DNA of 64,000 nt from Frankia sp. R82 (lineage in GTDB: Bacteria; Actinomycetota; Actinomycetes; Frankiales; Frankiaceae): positions 1-64,000 of the forward strand of contig NZ_JAMQQG010000019.1 in NCBI RefSeq assembly GCF_023716925.1, written 5' to 3'. Positions 44,727-54,277 of this stretch are shown here, in pieces. A program made the position numbers and the translations under genes. Within the stretch, counting starts at the first letter, position 1. Every line of letters begins with the position of its first letter. The notes beneath the pieces are model-generated. The model was not told where the DNA came from, searched no databases, and saw only the letters and a list, made by a program, of their open reading frames with translations.

Positions 44727-45127
44727 GGGCCACGGGTGCGACGTAGGTCGCGAAGTTGGCCGAGCGCGGTCGCGAGTTCGTGGTTGAGCCGGGCGTTCTC
44801 GGTGGTGAGGCGGCTGATCCGGTTGCGGAGGGCACGGACGACGTGCTCGTGTGATTCGGCGGAAATGCGATGTCCGGCGGGCCGTGCAGACCGCGTGCTG
44901 CTCTGGTCACGGCCGGCCGCGATTCCGCGGAGCCGGGCGAGGAGAGCCTGCTGAGCTGGGTCGTAGAGGAAGGTGCGGGAGACATTGGCTTTGGCGGCGA
45001 CGGCCGCGACGCTGACAGGGTCGGCGGTGTGTTCGAGGTCGTCGAGGATGGCGTGGACGCGGGCGGTGCAGGCGAGGCTGCGTTGCTGGGCTGCGGCGGC
45101 GAGATGGTGGCTGTTGTCAGCAAGCAT
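44684..45127 (-). CDS. TnpC-like accessory protein of a Tn554-type module
   Basis: The 147-residue protein starts at ATG 45127, 11 bases inside the end of the tnpB-like gene. It has an HTH-like part (VSVAAVAAKANVSRTFLYD) and a C-terminal coiled coil (RALRNRISRLTTENARLNHE). Size, position and fold match the small third protein of Tn554-like transposons (DUF6262 type), which guides the two recombinases. The 3' end runs into the Nudix gene on the other strand. Confidence 0.72.
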   Translation of the reverse strand: MLADNSHHLAAAAQQRSLACTARVHAILDDLEHTADPVSVAAVAAKANVSRTFLYDPAQQALLARLRGIAAGRDQSSTRSARPAGHRISAESHEHVVRALRNRISRLTTENARLNHELATALGQLRDLRRTRGPQRSQPSTENGAPL

Positions 45128-47432
45128 CGGCCGCGGTGTCCAGGACGAGGGCGGGGCCGGTGCGCCTGTCTGCGTGGTGGTTCTCCTCGGTGCGGATGCG
45201 GGTGATGAGGTGGGAGACGGCGTCGGCGAGGCGGGCGTTCTTCTCGGCGACGCGGGTCCGGCCGGTTCTCTCGGCGTCGGCTTGGAGCTGGCGGGTGCGG
45301 GCGAGGGTGTCTTCGTGGATGGGGAGCAGGTCGGGGGTGGCCTGGAAGTCGGGGCAGGTGTAGCAGCCGTCGGCAGCGTTCTTCGGGCAGGCACGGGCGA
45401 GGTGCCGACCGCACCAACCGCCGGCGACGGCGTGGAGCCGGCGGCCAATCTGTTCGGCGAGCCACTCCACTCCACCCAGATCGGCGTCCGGTCGAATGCG
45501 GACGGCCTCGCCTTTCCGGTTGAAGCGGACCTCGTATTTCTCCTCGTACTCGCGGCGCAGGGTGTCGTCGGCGATGCGGGAGTAGTGCTCCTGCATGGAC
45601 CAGGAGGTGTGGCCGAGGACCTCGCGGATAGTACGGCCAGACACGCCGGCGTTCGCCATCCGGGTGCCGAGGGTGTGGCGGAACTGGTGCCAGTTTACGG
45701 TGGCACGCCGGCCGTGGGCGTCGGCGAGCTGGATGCAGTCCAGCCAGGCGTCAAACCGCTTCGTCAGGGTGGTGTAGGAGACGAAGTAGAACCCGTCGGG
45801 GTTCTGGTTGATCCCGGGAAACAGCCACCCGCACCGGTCCCCGAACCGAGCGTGGACCCGTTGGACCTGGCCGTGGACGGCGTCGACGACCGTGGCGGAG
45901 GCGGGGATCGCCCGGTAGCTCTTGTCCTTGCTCTTGTAGTGCACCAGCGCCCACCGGCCGGACGGCAGCTTCCGCAGGCAGTCAGTCTTCAGAGTGAGCG
46001 CCTCGCCGATGCGCAGTCCTTCGTCGCGGCAGATGAGGACCATCGTGCGGGTTTCGGGATCGAGCAGGGCCAGGTTCTCCTCGGCTTCGATCTGCGCCAT
46101 GAGGTACTCGTCGATGAAATTCGCGTTCAGCCCGGCGACGCGCGGCAGGTCGTCGACGTAGATGTGAGCGTCGTCGGGGAGCCGGGGCGTCCAGCCGTAG
46201 CGCCGCCACGCCTCCAGGAAGCCCTTCAGCTTGGACAGGTGCAGCTTGCGGGTGCGCGCGGCGAGGGTGCGGCCGTGGAACTTCCCCGGCCGCTGGTCGC
46301 GGGCGTCGACCAGCCAGCCGACATACTGCTCCAGCGTGGGCCTGTCGAGTACGGCTGGGTCGTGCTGCCGGTCGGCCCGGCAGTCGGCAAGAAACCGGGA
46401 GAGCCAGTGGAACGACGACAGCTGCCCGGCGACGCTACGCAGCTCTACCGTGGCCAGGCGCAGCCGGAAGTAGCGTTTGACCAGCTCCCGCAGCCACGGC
46501 TGCGAGATCCGGTCGAAGTGCAGCGGCGGCACGCCTCGGCGGGCTTCCAGGTCGAAGCCGAGCCGGTCGGGCCTCCAGACGTCCCTGTCCCATTCACGGC
46601 CAGGGTTGTGCAGGTCGTCGAGGGCGTCGAGGAGCATGCGGAACAGACCGCGGGCGACGCAGCCCCGTCGGATCTGGCCCTGCCAGTAAGCCAGGTCCCG
46701 GTCACGGACCGAGATGACGCCGGCAGCGGTGACCAGCCGGACCGCCTGGTTCCAGTCGCCGAGGGGAATGTGGCTGCGGCGGGTGTCGGTGCGGACTTGG
46801 AGCAGGTACTGGAACTCCAACCTGGCCAGGGGAGGCAGGCCGCGCAGGGTGTAGCCGGGGTAGCGCAGTGCCTCGACCGCGGCCGGCAGCTCGGCCAGCG
46901 GTGGCCGGCCCAGCCTGGTCCACCGGTAACGGTGGCCGTCACACAGGCCGTCCTGGCTCGTCGGGAAGCCGCAGCCGGGGTAGCCACATGGTTCGGCCGT
47001 CGGCCGCGGGATGACCGGCGGGTTGCCAGCTACATAGTCGACGGTGGTGACCCCTGCGGTGATCGTCGGTGTGCTGTGGCGGCGGTGTTCGTCGCACAGC
47101 CCCCATCCGCCCTGCGAGTGCGGACAGCCCGCGACGGGGCAGGGACGAACTGGCCCGGCCCAGCCGACGTCCACGTTGGCCGGGTCAGCGACCCAGACCG
47201 TCAGATCCGGGCGGCCGGCTGTTTCCCAGGCGTGGCAGTGCAGGGGACACAGACCGTGCGCGTGCGTCCCGCCCGGACATCCTTCGATCACGCAGACCTT
47301 CGGGGTCAGGAAGTGACCGGCCGGCGGCATGAACCGGTGGACCTGGAACTCCGGCCGCAGCACCGCCAGGATCGCCGCCACCCGAGGGTCCGCGGGTTCC
47401 CGGAGGGCGAGGACTGCCGCAGGCGGGCTCAT
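45117..47432 (-). CDS. TnpB-like tyrosine recombinase with N-terminal zinc motifs
   Basis: The 771-residue protein starts at ATG 47432, overlapping tnpA (ATGA). Residues 45-190 hold three C-x4-C...C-x2-H units (CVIEGC...GLCPLH, CPVAGC...GLCDEH, CGYPGC...GLCDGH), probably zinc-binding. The catalytic domain has RIGEALTLKTD with the first arginine, HQFRHTLGTRMANAG with HxxR, and LGHTSWSMQEHYSRI with LGH and the tyrosine. The end has another cysteine cluster (ARACPKNAADGCYTCPDF). It is the second gene of a Tn554-like trio. Confidence 0.85.
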   Translation of the reverse strand: MSPPAAVLALREPADPRVAAILAVLRPEFQVHRFMPPAGHFLTPKVCVIEGCPGGTHAHGLCPLHCHAWETAGRPDLTVWVADPANVDVGWAGPVRPCPVAGCPHSQGGWGLCDEHRRHSTPTITAGVTTVDYVAGNPPVIPRPTAEPCGYPGCGFPTSQDGLCDGHRYRWTRLGRPPLAELPAAVEALRYPGYTLRGLPPLARLEFQYLLQVRTDTRRSHIPLGDWNQAVRLVTAAGVISVRDRDLAYWQGQIRRGCVARGLFRMLLDALDDLHNPGREWDRDVWRPDRLGFDLEARRGVPPLHFDRISQPWLRELVKRYFRLRLATVELRSVAGQLSSFHWLSRFLADCRADRQHDPAVLDRPTLEQYVGWLVDARDQRPGKFHGRTLAARTRKLHLSKLKGFLEAWRRYGWTPRLPDDAHIYVDDLPRVAGLNANFIDEYLMAQIEAEENLALLDPETRTMVLICRDEGLRIGEALTLKTDCLRKLPSGRWALVHYKSKDKSYRAIPASATVVDAVHGQVQRVHARFGDRCGWLFPGINQNPDGFYFVSYTTLTKRFDAWLDCIQLADAHGRRATVNWHQFRHTLGTRMANAGVSGRTIREVLGHTSWSMQEHYSRIADDTLRREYEEKYEVRFNRKGEAVRIRPDADLGGVEWLAEQIGRRLHAVAGGWCGRHLARACPKNAADGCYTCPDFQATPDLLPIHEDTLARTRQLQADAERTGRTRVAEKNARLADAVSHLITRIRTEENHHADRRTGPALVLDTAADAC

Positions 47433-48526
47433 CGGGCTGTCTCCGTGGTGTCCCAGAAGCCGACTCGGACGAGCTCGTCGGCCATGTCGTCAGCGTCTAC
47501 GTGCACGTAGGTGTCGGCGGTGGTCCGCGCCGAGCGGTGGGTAAGTAGTTCGGCAACCATCTCCAGTCGGACCCCGGCGCGCAGCAGCGCCGTGGCGTGG
47601 GTGTGGCGGAATAGGTGCGGGTGGAAGTCGACCCCGGTGCGGCAGCGGAGCCGTTTGACCAGGCTCATCACACCCCAGTAGGTCATCGGCGCCCCGACCG
47701 GTCCGTCCCACAGGTTCACGAACACGTAGTCCGACTCCAGCTCGCCGTACTCGGCGAACAGGTAGTCCACGTAGAGATCGCACAGGGAACGGCGGACCGG
47801 GATCTCTTTGGGCTCCCGGTTCTTCCCCCGCGCCCGGTTCACGTTGTCCTCTCGCGGCAGCAGGACGATCGACCGCCGATCAGTGTCGATGTCCTCGTGG
47901 CGCAGGCCCAGCGCCTGTCCTATCCGACAGCCGGTCTCGAACATCAGCGCCATCAGGAACCGGTCGCGCAGCCGCACGCAGCCGTCCAGAACAGTCTGCA
48001 CCTGTCCGTCGGTCAACGTCGCCGGACGACGTTTGACCGTCTTCAGCTTCGTCGGGCGAACCGCCGAGGTGCTCGGAGCGATACCGGCCAGGAAGCTGCG
48101 ATCCTCACCCCCGACCCGGCGGCGCACCACTACCAACTGGGCGGCGACCTCGACGCCGCGCCGGGCCAGAAACTCGTAGAACATGTAGACGCTGTCGAGC
48201 GCCCGGTTGACCGTCGTCGCCTCCCGGACCGGGAACACCGAATCTGCGGCCACCAATCTGCCCGCATCGACCGGCCGCCGCAGCCAGCCGGCGAACTGGT
48301 CAACGTGCTCCGCGGACGCGGCCGACAGTTCGACGTGGACAGCCGCAAGAAACCGCAGCCACAGCACCAGATCGTGCGCGCGGGCCCGGATCGTGTTCGG
48401 GGAGTACTCCCGGTCCGTGCACATCGCCAGGAAGTCATCCACCGGCTCGACCACGTGGCCGTCATCGCCGACGACCGTGTATGTCTCCCGCCGGGCACCG
48501 CACCCGACCACTCGCCGAACCCGCAC
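47429..48526 (-). CDS. TnpA-like tyrosine recombinase
   Basis: The 365-residue protein has the N-terminal SAM-like core-binding domain (EYSPNTIRARAHDLVLWLRF) and a full catalytic domain: GCRIGQALGLRHED, HPHLFRHTHATALLRAG and LLTHRSARTTADTYVHV, in which the LGH histidine is kept as LTH. Length equals Tn554 TnpA. It is the first gene of the minus-strand module; the start is one of several options near 48526. Confidence 0.85.
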   Translation of the reverse strand: MRVRRVVGCGARRETYTVVGDDGHVVEPVDDFLAMCTDREYSPNTIRARAHDLVLWLRFLAAVHVELSAASAEHVDQFAGWLRRPVDAGRLVAADSVFPVREATTVNRALDSVYMFYEFLARRGVEVAAQLVVVRRRVGGEDRSFLAGIAPSTSAVRPTKLKTVKRRPATLTDGQVQTVLDGCVRLRDRFLMALMFETGCRIGQALGLRHEDIDTDRRSIVLLPREDNVNRARGKNREPKEIPVRRSLCDLYVDYLFAEYGELESDYVFVNLWDGPVGAPMTYWGVMSLVKRLRCRTGVDFHPHLFRHTHATALLRAGVRLEMVAELLTHRSARTTADTYVHVDADDMADELVRVGFWDTTETAR

Positions 48527-48732
48527 CCACCGGTCTCCCGTCGCTCCCCGTCGTGAACAGTGGTCAGCAACGTACTGTCAGCTACGGAGCAGAAGGGGTG
48601 CGGAGTCGCACGTGGCGGGCGTGTCTGACAGTGGCCCGTCAGGTCCAAATAGTCGCGGACGGCCAGTACAACGTTCCGGAGGTTCTCTAGGCTTCGCTTT
48701 GTTGTCGGTTCGAGAGCCTCCGGGAGATCGTG
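48527..48732. promoter_or_regulatory. Divergent promoter region between the two recombinase modules
   Basis: This 206-base gap must drive tnpA leftwards and the three-recombinase set rightwards. It contains CTGTCAG near 48565 and its reverse complement CTGACAG near 48632, a possible recombinase or regulator binding pair. CTGTCAG also occurs in the 73-bp repeat at 42510. Confidence 0.4.
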
Positions 48733-50298
48733 ATGGAGAACAGCGCGTCCTGGATAGTTGAATTCTATGACCTTACAGCCAAGCTTCCTCAGGCTGAGGT
48801 TGACGGGATCGGCGGGCTGGGTGATATACACGAGCGGGCGGCGCGTAACGGCGCGCGGCATGGCACGCCGCTTATCATGAAAACGTCCGGGATGGCCGAT
48901 GCCCGGCTTAACCTGTTCTTCCGCACCGGTCCGATGGCCGCGGCGCAGCCGTCGACATGGCGGCGGTACGCCTACTCGCTGGTGGTCTGGCTGAATTTCC
49001 TGGAGGTGTTCGGGCGGCAATGGGACGCGGCGACTGCGGGCGATGTGGAGGGGTTCAAGGACTGGCGGGTGACCGACCGGGCGAACGACGGCCGGGTCGC
49101 GCCGGCGAGTTTCGACGCGGACCGGGCGGCGCTGAACTGCTTCTACTCGTGGGCGGCGGTGCGCTACGGCGTGGCCAACCCGGTTCCCTCCGGCCGGTGG
49201 GCGCGTGCCGGCCGGCCAGGTGACGATGTCGATGGCCGGCGTGGGTCTCGGGACCCGCTGCGTCCGGCCGGGGCGACACGGCGGCAGGTGAAGTGGCTGT
49301 TGCGGTCGGCGTTCGAGCAGTGGCGGGACATCGGCCTGCGTGGCTACGGCTTCGACGGCGTCCGTCGGTCGAATTGGTGCGGCCCGTATGAGGATCGGGA
49401 TGCCGCGTTCGTCGACGGGCTGTATGGGACGGGGCTGCGGCTGACCGAGTGGGCGAGCATCCTCGACGTGGAGCTTCCCGGCGAGGGCGAGGATCGTTTT
49501 CCTCGGGCGTGGCTGGCGGCGGCGTGTGCGAAGGGTGGCCGGCACGGGCGGGTCTACCGGATACCGCGTCGGGTGCTGACGGCGGTGCGCGGTTACGTGG
49601 ACCCTCAGGAAGGCTCACGGGGCGAGAGGGTCCGCTGGGCGCAGCACGCCGGCCGCTACGAACAGCTGACCGTCCGGCGGATCGTCACCGGCTACAACGC
49701 CCGCTCCCGCATCCTCACGCTGGAGGGTGTGGATGGGCCGGTCCGTATGTCGGTGGACGTGCTGAGCCCGCATGAGCGCCGCGGTCTGTTCCGCCGGACG
49801 GATGATGGTCTGGAACCGCTGGCTGTGTGGCTGGGACGCGATGGGCTGCCGAAACATGCGCACGGCTGGGAGGACACCTTCACCGCCGCAAACCGCCGTG
49901 TTGCAGGGGCGTGGACGGCTGCGGGCCGGGTGGGGCATGTGCCGTTGTGGTGCACGCCGCATATGTGCCGGCACAGCTTCGCACTGAAATGGTTCTCTAT
50001 CCTGTCGATGGTATGGGACAACCGATTGGCGGGTTTCACTGCCGAGGAGCTGAAGGACTACCGGGCCCAATTCGGCGATATCTGGTATCAGCTCGCCGGC
50101 CTTCTTGGGCATGCCGATCCGTCGACGACCCGCGACCATTATCTGGAACCGTTCACCCGTCTGGACGTCGACTATCTGATGGCTCTGCTGGACGGCGAGG
50201 AGCAGACCGCCGTCGAGGTGCTGCTGCGCGCGGTGGCCGTCGACAGCGGCCGTGTGCTCACGGGGATGGACCTGACCAGCCCGGCGGGCGCCGGGTGA
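48733..50298 (+). CDS. Tyrosine recombinase 1 of the plus-strand trio
   Basis: The 521-residue protein starts at ATG 48733 (GTG 48730 is an alternative) behind GGGAGA. The core-binding domain has TWRRYAYSLVVWLNFLEVFG. The catalytic marks are GTGLRLTEWASI (first arginine, near residue 235), CTPHMCRHSFALKWF (HxxR, near 410) and LLGHADPSTTRDHYLEPF (LGH and tyrosine, near 465). All residues are present, so it should be active. It is the first gene of a four-gene overlapping set. Confidence 0.85.
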   Translation: MENSASWIVEFYDLTAKLPQAEVDGIGGLGDIHERAARNGARHGTPLIMKTSGMADARLNLFFRTGPMAAAQPSTWRRYAYSLVVWLNFLEVFGRQWDAATAGDVEGFKDWRVTDRANDGRVAPASFDADRAALNCFYSWAAVRYGVANPVPSGRWARAGRPGDDVDGRRGSRDPLRPAGATRRQVKWLLRSAFEQWRDIGLRGYGFDGVRRSNWCGPYEDRDAAFVDGLYGTGLRLTEWASILDVELPGEGEDRFPRAWLAAACAKGGRHGRVYRIPRRVLTAVRGYVDPQEGSRGERVRWAQHAGRYEQLTVRRIVTGYNARSRILTLEGVDGPVRMSVDVLSPHERRGLFRRTDDGLEPLAVWLGRDGLPKHAHGWEDTFTAANRRVAGAWTAAGRVGHVPLWCTPHMCRHSFALKWFSILSMVWDNRLAGFTAEELKDYRAQFGDIWYQLAGLLGHADPSTTRDHYLEPFTRLDVDYLMALLDGEEQTAVEVLLRAVAVDSGRVLTGMDLTSPAGAG

Positions 50299-52160
50299 CC
50301 GCCGGCGTGGGTGGCCGGCGTGCGACGCAGCCGGCGGCGGGTTGGCGGCCACCGCAGCGGCTGGCGGCGGACGGGGGCGGCCTGCGGGTGCGGTTCGTTG
50401 AGGAGTCCGGCCAGCGGGAGCGGACGTTCGATTTCGCCGGTCTGCCCGTCGAGCGAGACGTGCAGCTCTGGCTGGTCCGGGTGTTCGTCCGCCGGGCCGG
50501 TCCGCGGTCGGCGACGAAACGGATGAGCACCGCCGTGGGACACTTCGACATCCTGCGAGGCTTCGCCGCGTCGCTCGCCACGGCGTCGCCGCCCCCGCGC
50601 GGCCCGGCCAATCTGCGGCCCGCGCACCTCACCGGGTTTCTCCTGCGCTACCGTGGTCAGCCCAGCGAGCGGGAGTATCTCAAGCGGCTGCGGGTGCTGC
50701 TGCGGGACGATCCGGAGCTGCCGGAGCCCACGCGGAGCGCGCTGGTGTCCGCGCGGCTCGCGCCAGCGGCGCCGGTGAGCCCAGTTGTCGGCTACGGCGA
50801 CACGGAATGGCAGCAGATCATGACCGTGGTGCGGCAGGATGTGCGGCTGGCCCGGGACCGCATCCGGGCCGGCCGCCGGCTGCTCGATCGTTTCCGCGCC
50901 GGTGGCCTGCCCTCCGATAGCCCGGAGGCCGGGCTGGGGGTGTTGTTGGATGTCTTCGATCGCACCGGTGATTTTCCTCGGGTCGGCTCGGGCGTGCATT
51001 CCCGGGCTGTCCAGAAGGCCGGTGGCATGACCGGCCTCGGCAGGCGGCTGTGCCTGTCCAGCGATGAGGCGGTCGCGTTCTGCCTGCTGCTGGTCGCGTT
51101 GACCGGGGAGAACTTCGGCACGGTCGCCGCGTGGCCGGCGGCACACCACCGGCCGGACGGCGGCGACGGCGACACCAGTGTTGCTCTGGTCGAGGAGGTC
51201 AAGCCGCGGCGCGGGCCTGACCGGGAGCACATGGTCATCGCGTTGGAGGACCTGCCCGCCGGCGTGCCCGCAGTGCTGGAGGCAGCCGGTGAGGAGACAC
51301 GACTGTTCCGCTCTCCGCTGCGGGTCTACCAGCTGCTGGTGGAACTGACCGAGCTCTCCCGCCGGCACGGCGGCCACACCCTGGCATTCAGCACCTTCGT
51401 GCCCCGGCCCGGCCCGCTCGGCTCCCGCTGGACCGAAGGGGTCAACGCCACGGACCTGCTGTGGTGGGCCCGGCGCCGCGGCTTCCCGGCCGCCGCCGAG
51501 GCGGGTCCGGATACGAAGCCGGCGGTGCATGTCGGACGCCTGCGCCAGACTGTGATCGAACGCCGCCGGCAGCCGATCGCCCATACCCGGCAGACCATGA
51601 ACGACCACTATCTGCGGCGCAGCCGCACGGTCCAGGACGACAGCCGCATGGTGGTCGGTGCCGCGCTGCGCGAGCAGGTCGACAGCGCGCGGGCAGCCCA
51701 GGGCATGCCGGTGCTCACCGTGGCCTTCCTGGACCATGCCCGCCGCGATCCGGCCGCCGCGGCGGCTACGGCCGGGATGGAGCCGGACACCCTTCGCCGC
51801 CTGATCTCCGGGGTGCAGGACACCGCTCTTGCCTCCTGCACCGACCATCGCAACGGCCCGCACGCCGCAGCGGGGCAGCCGTGCCCGGTGTCGTTCCTGG
51901 ACTGTTTGGACTGCTCGAACGCCCGCGCGCTGCCGCATCAGCTCGGCGTGCAGATGCTGGCCGCCGAGCGGCTGCGCGGGCTGCGGCCGAACCTCACCCT
52001 GGCTGTCTGGGAGGCGCACCTGCGTCGACGTCTCGACCAGCTGGAGGAGATCCTGAACCACTACACTGCGGCCGAACGCGACCAAGCGCGCGCCGCGGTG
52101 ACTGCCCGCCAGCAGCAGCTCGTGGACGACCTGCTCGACGGCCGCTGGGACCTACGATGA
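50295..52160 (+). CDS. Degenerate tyrosine recombinase 2 of the plus-strand trio
   Basis: The 621-residue protein starts at GTG 50295, overlapping the previous stop. It has the same general layout, but the first arginine region reads LTGENFGTVAAW with no arginine, and the HxxR box is HVGRLRQTVIERR. HTRQTMNDHYLRRS keeps a histidine and tyrosine. The end carries a CxxC-type cluster (PCPVSFLDCLDCSNARALP). It probably binds the element ends without cutting, as the middle member of a recombinase trio. Confidence 0.72.
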   Translation: MTAGVGGRRATQPAAGWRPPQRLAADGGGLRVRFVEESGQRERTFDFAGLPVERDVQLWLVRVFVRRAGPRSATKRMSTAVGHFDILRGFAASLATASPPPRGPANLRPAHLTGFLLRYRGQPSEREYLKRLRVLLRDDPELPEPTRSALVSARLAPAAPVSPVVGYGDTEWQQIMTVVRQDVRLARDRIRAGRRLLDRFRAGGLPSDSPEAGLGVLLDVFDRTGDFPRVGSGVHSRAVQKAGGMTGLGRRLCLSSDEAVAFCLLLVALTGENFGTVAAWPAAHHRPDGGDGDTSVALVEEVKPRRGPDREHMVIALEDLPAGVPAVLEAAGEETRLFRSPLRVYQLLVELTELSRRHGGHTLAFSTFVPRPGPLGSRWTEGVNATDLLWWARRRGFPAAAEAGPDTKPAVHVGRLRQTVIERRRQPIAHTRQTMNDHYLRRSRTVQDDSRMVVGAALREQVDSARAAQGMPVLTVAFLDHARRDPAAAAATAGMEPDTLRRLISGVQDTALASCTDHRNGPHAAAGQPCPVSFLDCLDCSNARALPHQLGVQMLAAERLRGLRPNLTLAVWEAHLRRRLDQLEEILNHYTAAERDQARAAVTARQQQLVDDLLDGRWDLR

Positions 52161-54277
52161 CCACCGCGGCGCAGGCGCATACCGAGGATGCCGCCGGCTG
52201 GCCGGACGACGACACGACCGTGCTGGCAAGCCGGCCGCTGCGCCCCGGCACCGACGACACGCTGCTGTCCCGCTTCGGTGACATGATCTGGCAGCTGAGC
52301 CCGGCGCATCCCGACGCGCACGTCACCGTCACCGCGCTGGACTGGCGGCGCTACCCGGCGCGGCTGGTCCGGCCGTTCAAATCGTTCTTCCACGCGGCGC
52401 TGGAACAGCCCTACCCGGCGTCGCCGACCGGGCAGCGGCCCGGTAAGCGGCCTAGCGTTGCCACGCTCAGCTACTGGTTTGTCGACGTGCTGGTCTTCGC
52501 CACCTGGCTCGACGAGCACGCCATCGGCGGCCTGAGCGAGGTCACCGCTGCCGACCTGGACGCCTACCGGTCCCACATCCTCGGGCTGGGCCGCAGCCCC
52601 GCCCGCCAAGCGGATCTCCTCGCGGCCGTCCGCACCCTCTGGCTCTACCGCGACCGTCTTCCGGCCGCATGCCAGCTCGAAGTCTGCCCGTGGGACGGAC
52701 TCGCGGCCAAGGACCTGGTCCGCCTCCCACCCGCCGGCAGGGAGAACGCCACCCCCCGGATCGCCCCCGCGACGATGGACGCTCTGCTCGCCTGGGCGCT
52801 ACGCATGGTCGAAATGCTTGGCCCGGACATCCGCGACGCCTGGCACGAGTTCCACGACCTCGACGCGGGCACCCACCCCTCCCAGCAGATCTACGACGGG
52901 CTGGGCATCCCCGACCGCCTGGATCTGTTCCTTCACCACGCCCGCAGACGCGGAAGCCCGCTGCCCGGACGGCACGACCCCGCCCGGGGCACCGCCGTCA
53001 ATGGAGCTCACGTTCTGCGCCTGGTCGGGGTTCCCCCGGACAAACGCGCCGGGCTGCCCCCGCGGCAGCGGGCGCTGCTGGAAAACGCGGGCCTCCCGAT
53101 CGCCGCCGACACCACCGTCGGTGGCATCACCGCACGGATCGACGGCGTCCCCTGGCGGCCCGGACCGATCAGCATCCGCGAACTGCCCACCCTGGTGCGG
53201 CTGCTCTACGCCTCCGCCTTCACCGTCATCTGCTATCTATCGGGCATGCGCCCCGGTGAGGTCCTCACCCTGCCCCACGGCTGCTCCGGCAGCGACCCCC
53301 GCACCGGTGAGCTGCTGGTGCACGGCCGGCGCGGCAAGGGCTACGACCGCAGCCCCCTGACCCCCGGGCAGGCCGAACCCGACCGGCCCTGGGTCGTCGT
53401 CGCCCCGGTCCACACCGCCGTGCAGCTGCTGGAGACCCTCGCCAACTTCCCGTTCCTGTTCCCCGCCAGCCCGATCGCCGCCCACACCAGCCGGGCCAAC
53501 ACCACCCACGCCCGCTCCACCGCCGCCATCAACCAGGACCTGGAAGACCTCGTCACCTGGGTCAACACGACCTTCACCCACCCGGGCGGCACCCCACCGA
53601 TCCCACCCGACCCGACCAAGCACCTCCACGCCACCCGCTTCCGACGCACACTCGCCCACACCATCGTCCGCCGCCCCCGCGGCCTCATCGCAGCCGCCCT
53701 GCAATACGGACACGTCCACACCAAGGTCACCCTGAACTACGCGGGCGCTGCGGACATCTCCTGGCTCGACGACCTCGCCATCGAACGCCTGGAAATGGTC
53801 ATGGAACAGATGCAGACCGACGCCCGGCGCCTCGCCAACGGCGAACACGTCAGCGGACCCGCCGCCACCGAATACCGCGCCCGCGTCGCGAGGTTTCACG
53901 GCCGGGTCGTCAACCAGACTCGCAACGCCCGCCGGCTCCTCACCAACTCGGACCCCGACGTCCACCACGGCGACGGCCTGACCTGCGTCTACCGCGCCGA
54001 GACCGCCGAATGCCGCCGCATCCTCGCCGGGCAGGGGATCACCCCCGATGGGCCCCAGGAGTCCCACTGCCGTTCAACCTGCTCCAACCTCGCCTACACC
54101 GACCGCAGCATCGACCAGCTTCGCGCCCGGCTCGGCCTCTTGGGCGCCGCCATCGGCGACCCCCTGACACCGCAGCCACTCCGCGACCGCGCCCACGCAC
54201 AGGCCCAAACCGCGAGAGCCACCATCGACCGGCACGTCTCATCCTCCCCCGATCGGGCAGACCAGGCAGGCCACTGA
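52157..54277 (+). CDS. Tyrosine recombinase 3 of the plus-strand trio
   Basis: The 706-residue protein starts at ATG 52157, overlapping recombinase 2. It has an N-terminal core-binding domain (YWFVDVLVFATWLDEHAIGG). The catalytic residues are in YLSGMRPGEVLTLPHG, HLHATRFRRTLAHTIV and LQYGHVHTKVTLNYAG. A cysteine pair (HCRSTCSNLAYTD) near the C-terminus may bind zinc. The large insert between core-binding and catalytic parts is usual for TnpB-like members. It should be active. Confidence 0.84.
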   Translation: MTTAAQAHTEDAAGWPDDDTTVLASRPLRPGTDDTLLSRFGDMIWQLSPAHPDAHVTVTALDWRRYPARLVRPFKSFFHAALEQPYPASPTGQRPGKRPSVATLSYWFVDVLVFATWLDEHAIGGLSEVTAADLDAYRSHILGLGRSPARQADLLAAVRTLWLYRDRLPAACQLEVCPWDGLAAKDLVRLPPAGRENATPRIAPATMDALLAWALRMVEMLGPDIRDAWHEFHDLDAGTHPSQQIYDGLGIPDRLDLFLHHARRRGSPLPGRHDPARGTAVNGAHVLRLVGVPPDKRAGLPPRQRALLENAGLPIAADTTVGGITARIDGVPWRPGPISIRELPTLVRLLYASAFTVICYLSGMRPGEVLTLPHGCSGSDPRTGELLVHGRRGKGYDRSPLTPGQAEPDRPWVVVAPVHTAVQLLETLANFPFLFPASPIAAHTSRANTTHARSTAAINQDLEDLVTWVNTTFTHPGGTPPIPPDPTKHLHATRFRRTLAHTIVRRPRGLIAAALQYGHVHTKVTLNYAGAADISWLDDLAIERLEMVMEQMQTDARRLANGEHVSGPAATEYRARVARFHGRVVNQTRNARRLLTNSDPDVHHGDGLTCVYRAETAECRRILAGQGITPDGPQESHCRSTCSNLAYTDRSIDQLRARLGLLGAAIGDPLTPQPLRDRAHAQAQTARATIDRHVSSSPDRADQAGH

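Noticed and set aside
44973-47510. An 845-codon plus-strand open frame
   Set aside because: It lies fully opposite the tnpB-like gene, which has recombinase motifs and zinc units; the plus frame has no family features and arises from GC-rich codon structure.
50172-52085. A 637-codon minus-strand frame
   Set aside because: It is a mirror of recombinase 2 and lacks start signals or recognisable domains.
51461-54277. A 938-codon frame that would extend recombinase 3 upstream
   Set aside because: The first 230 codons overlap recombinase 2 in another frame and read as Arg/Pro/Gly-rich noise; ATG 52157 overlaps the preceding stop and fits the ATGA coupling of the set.
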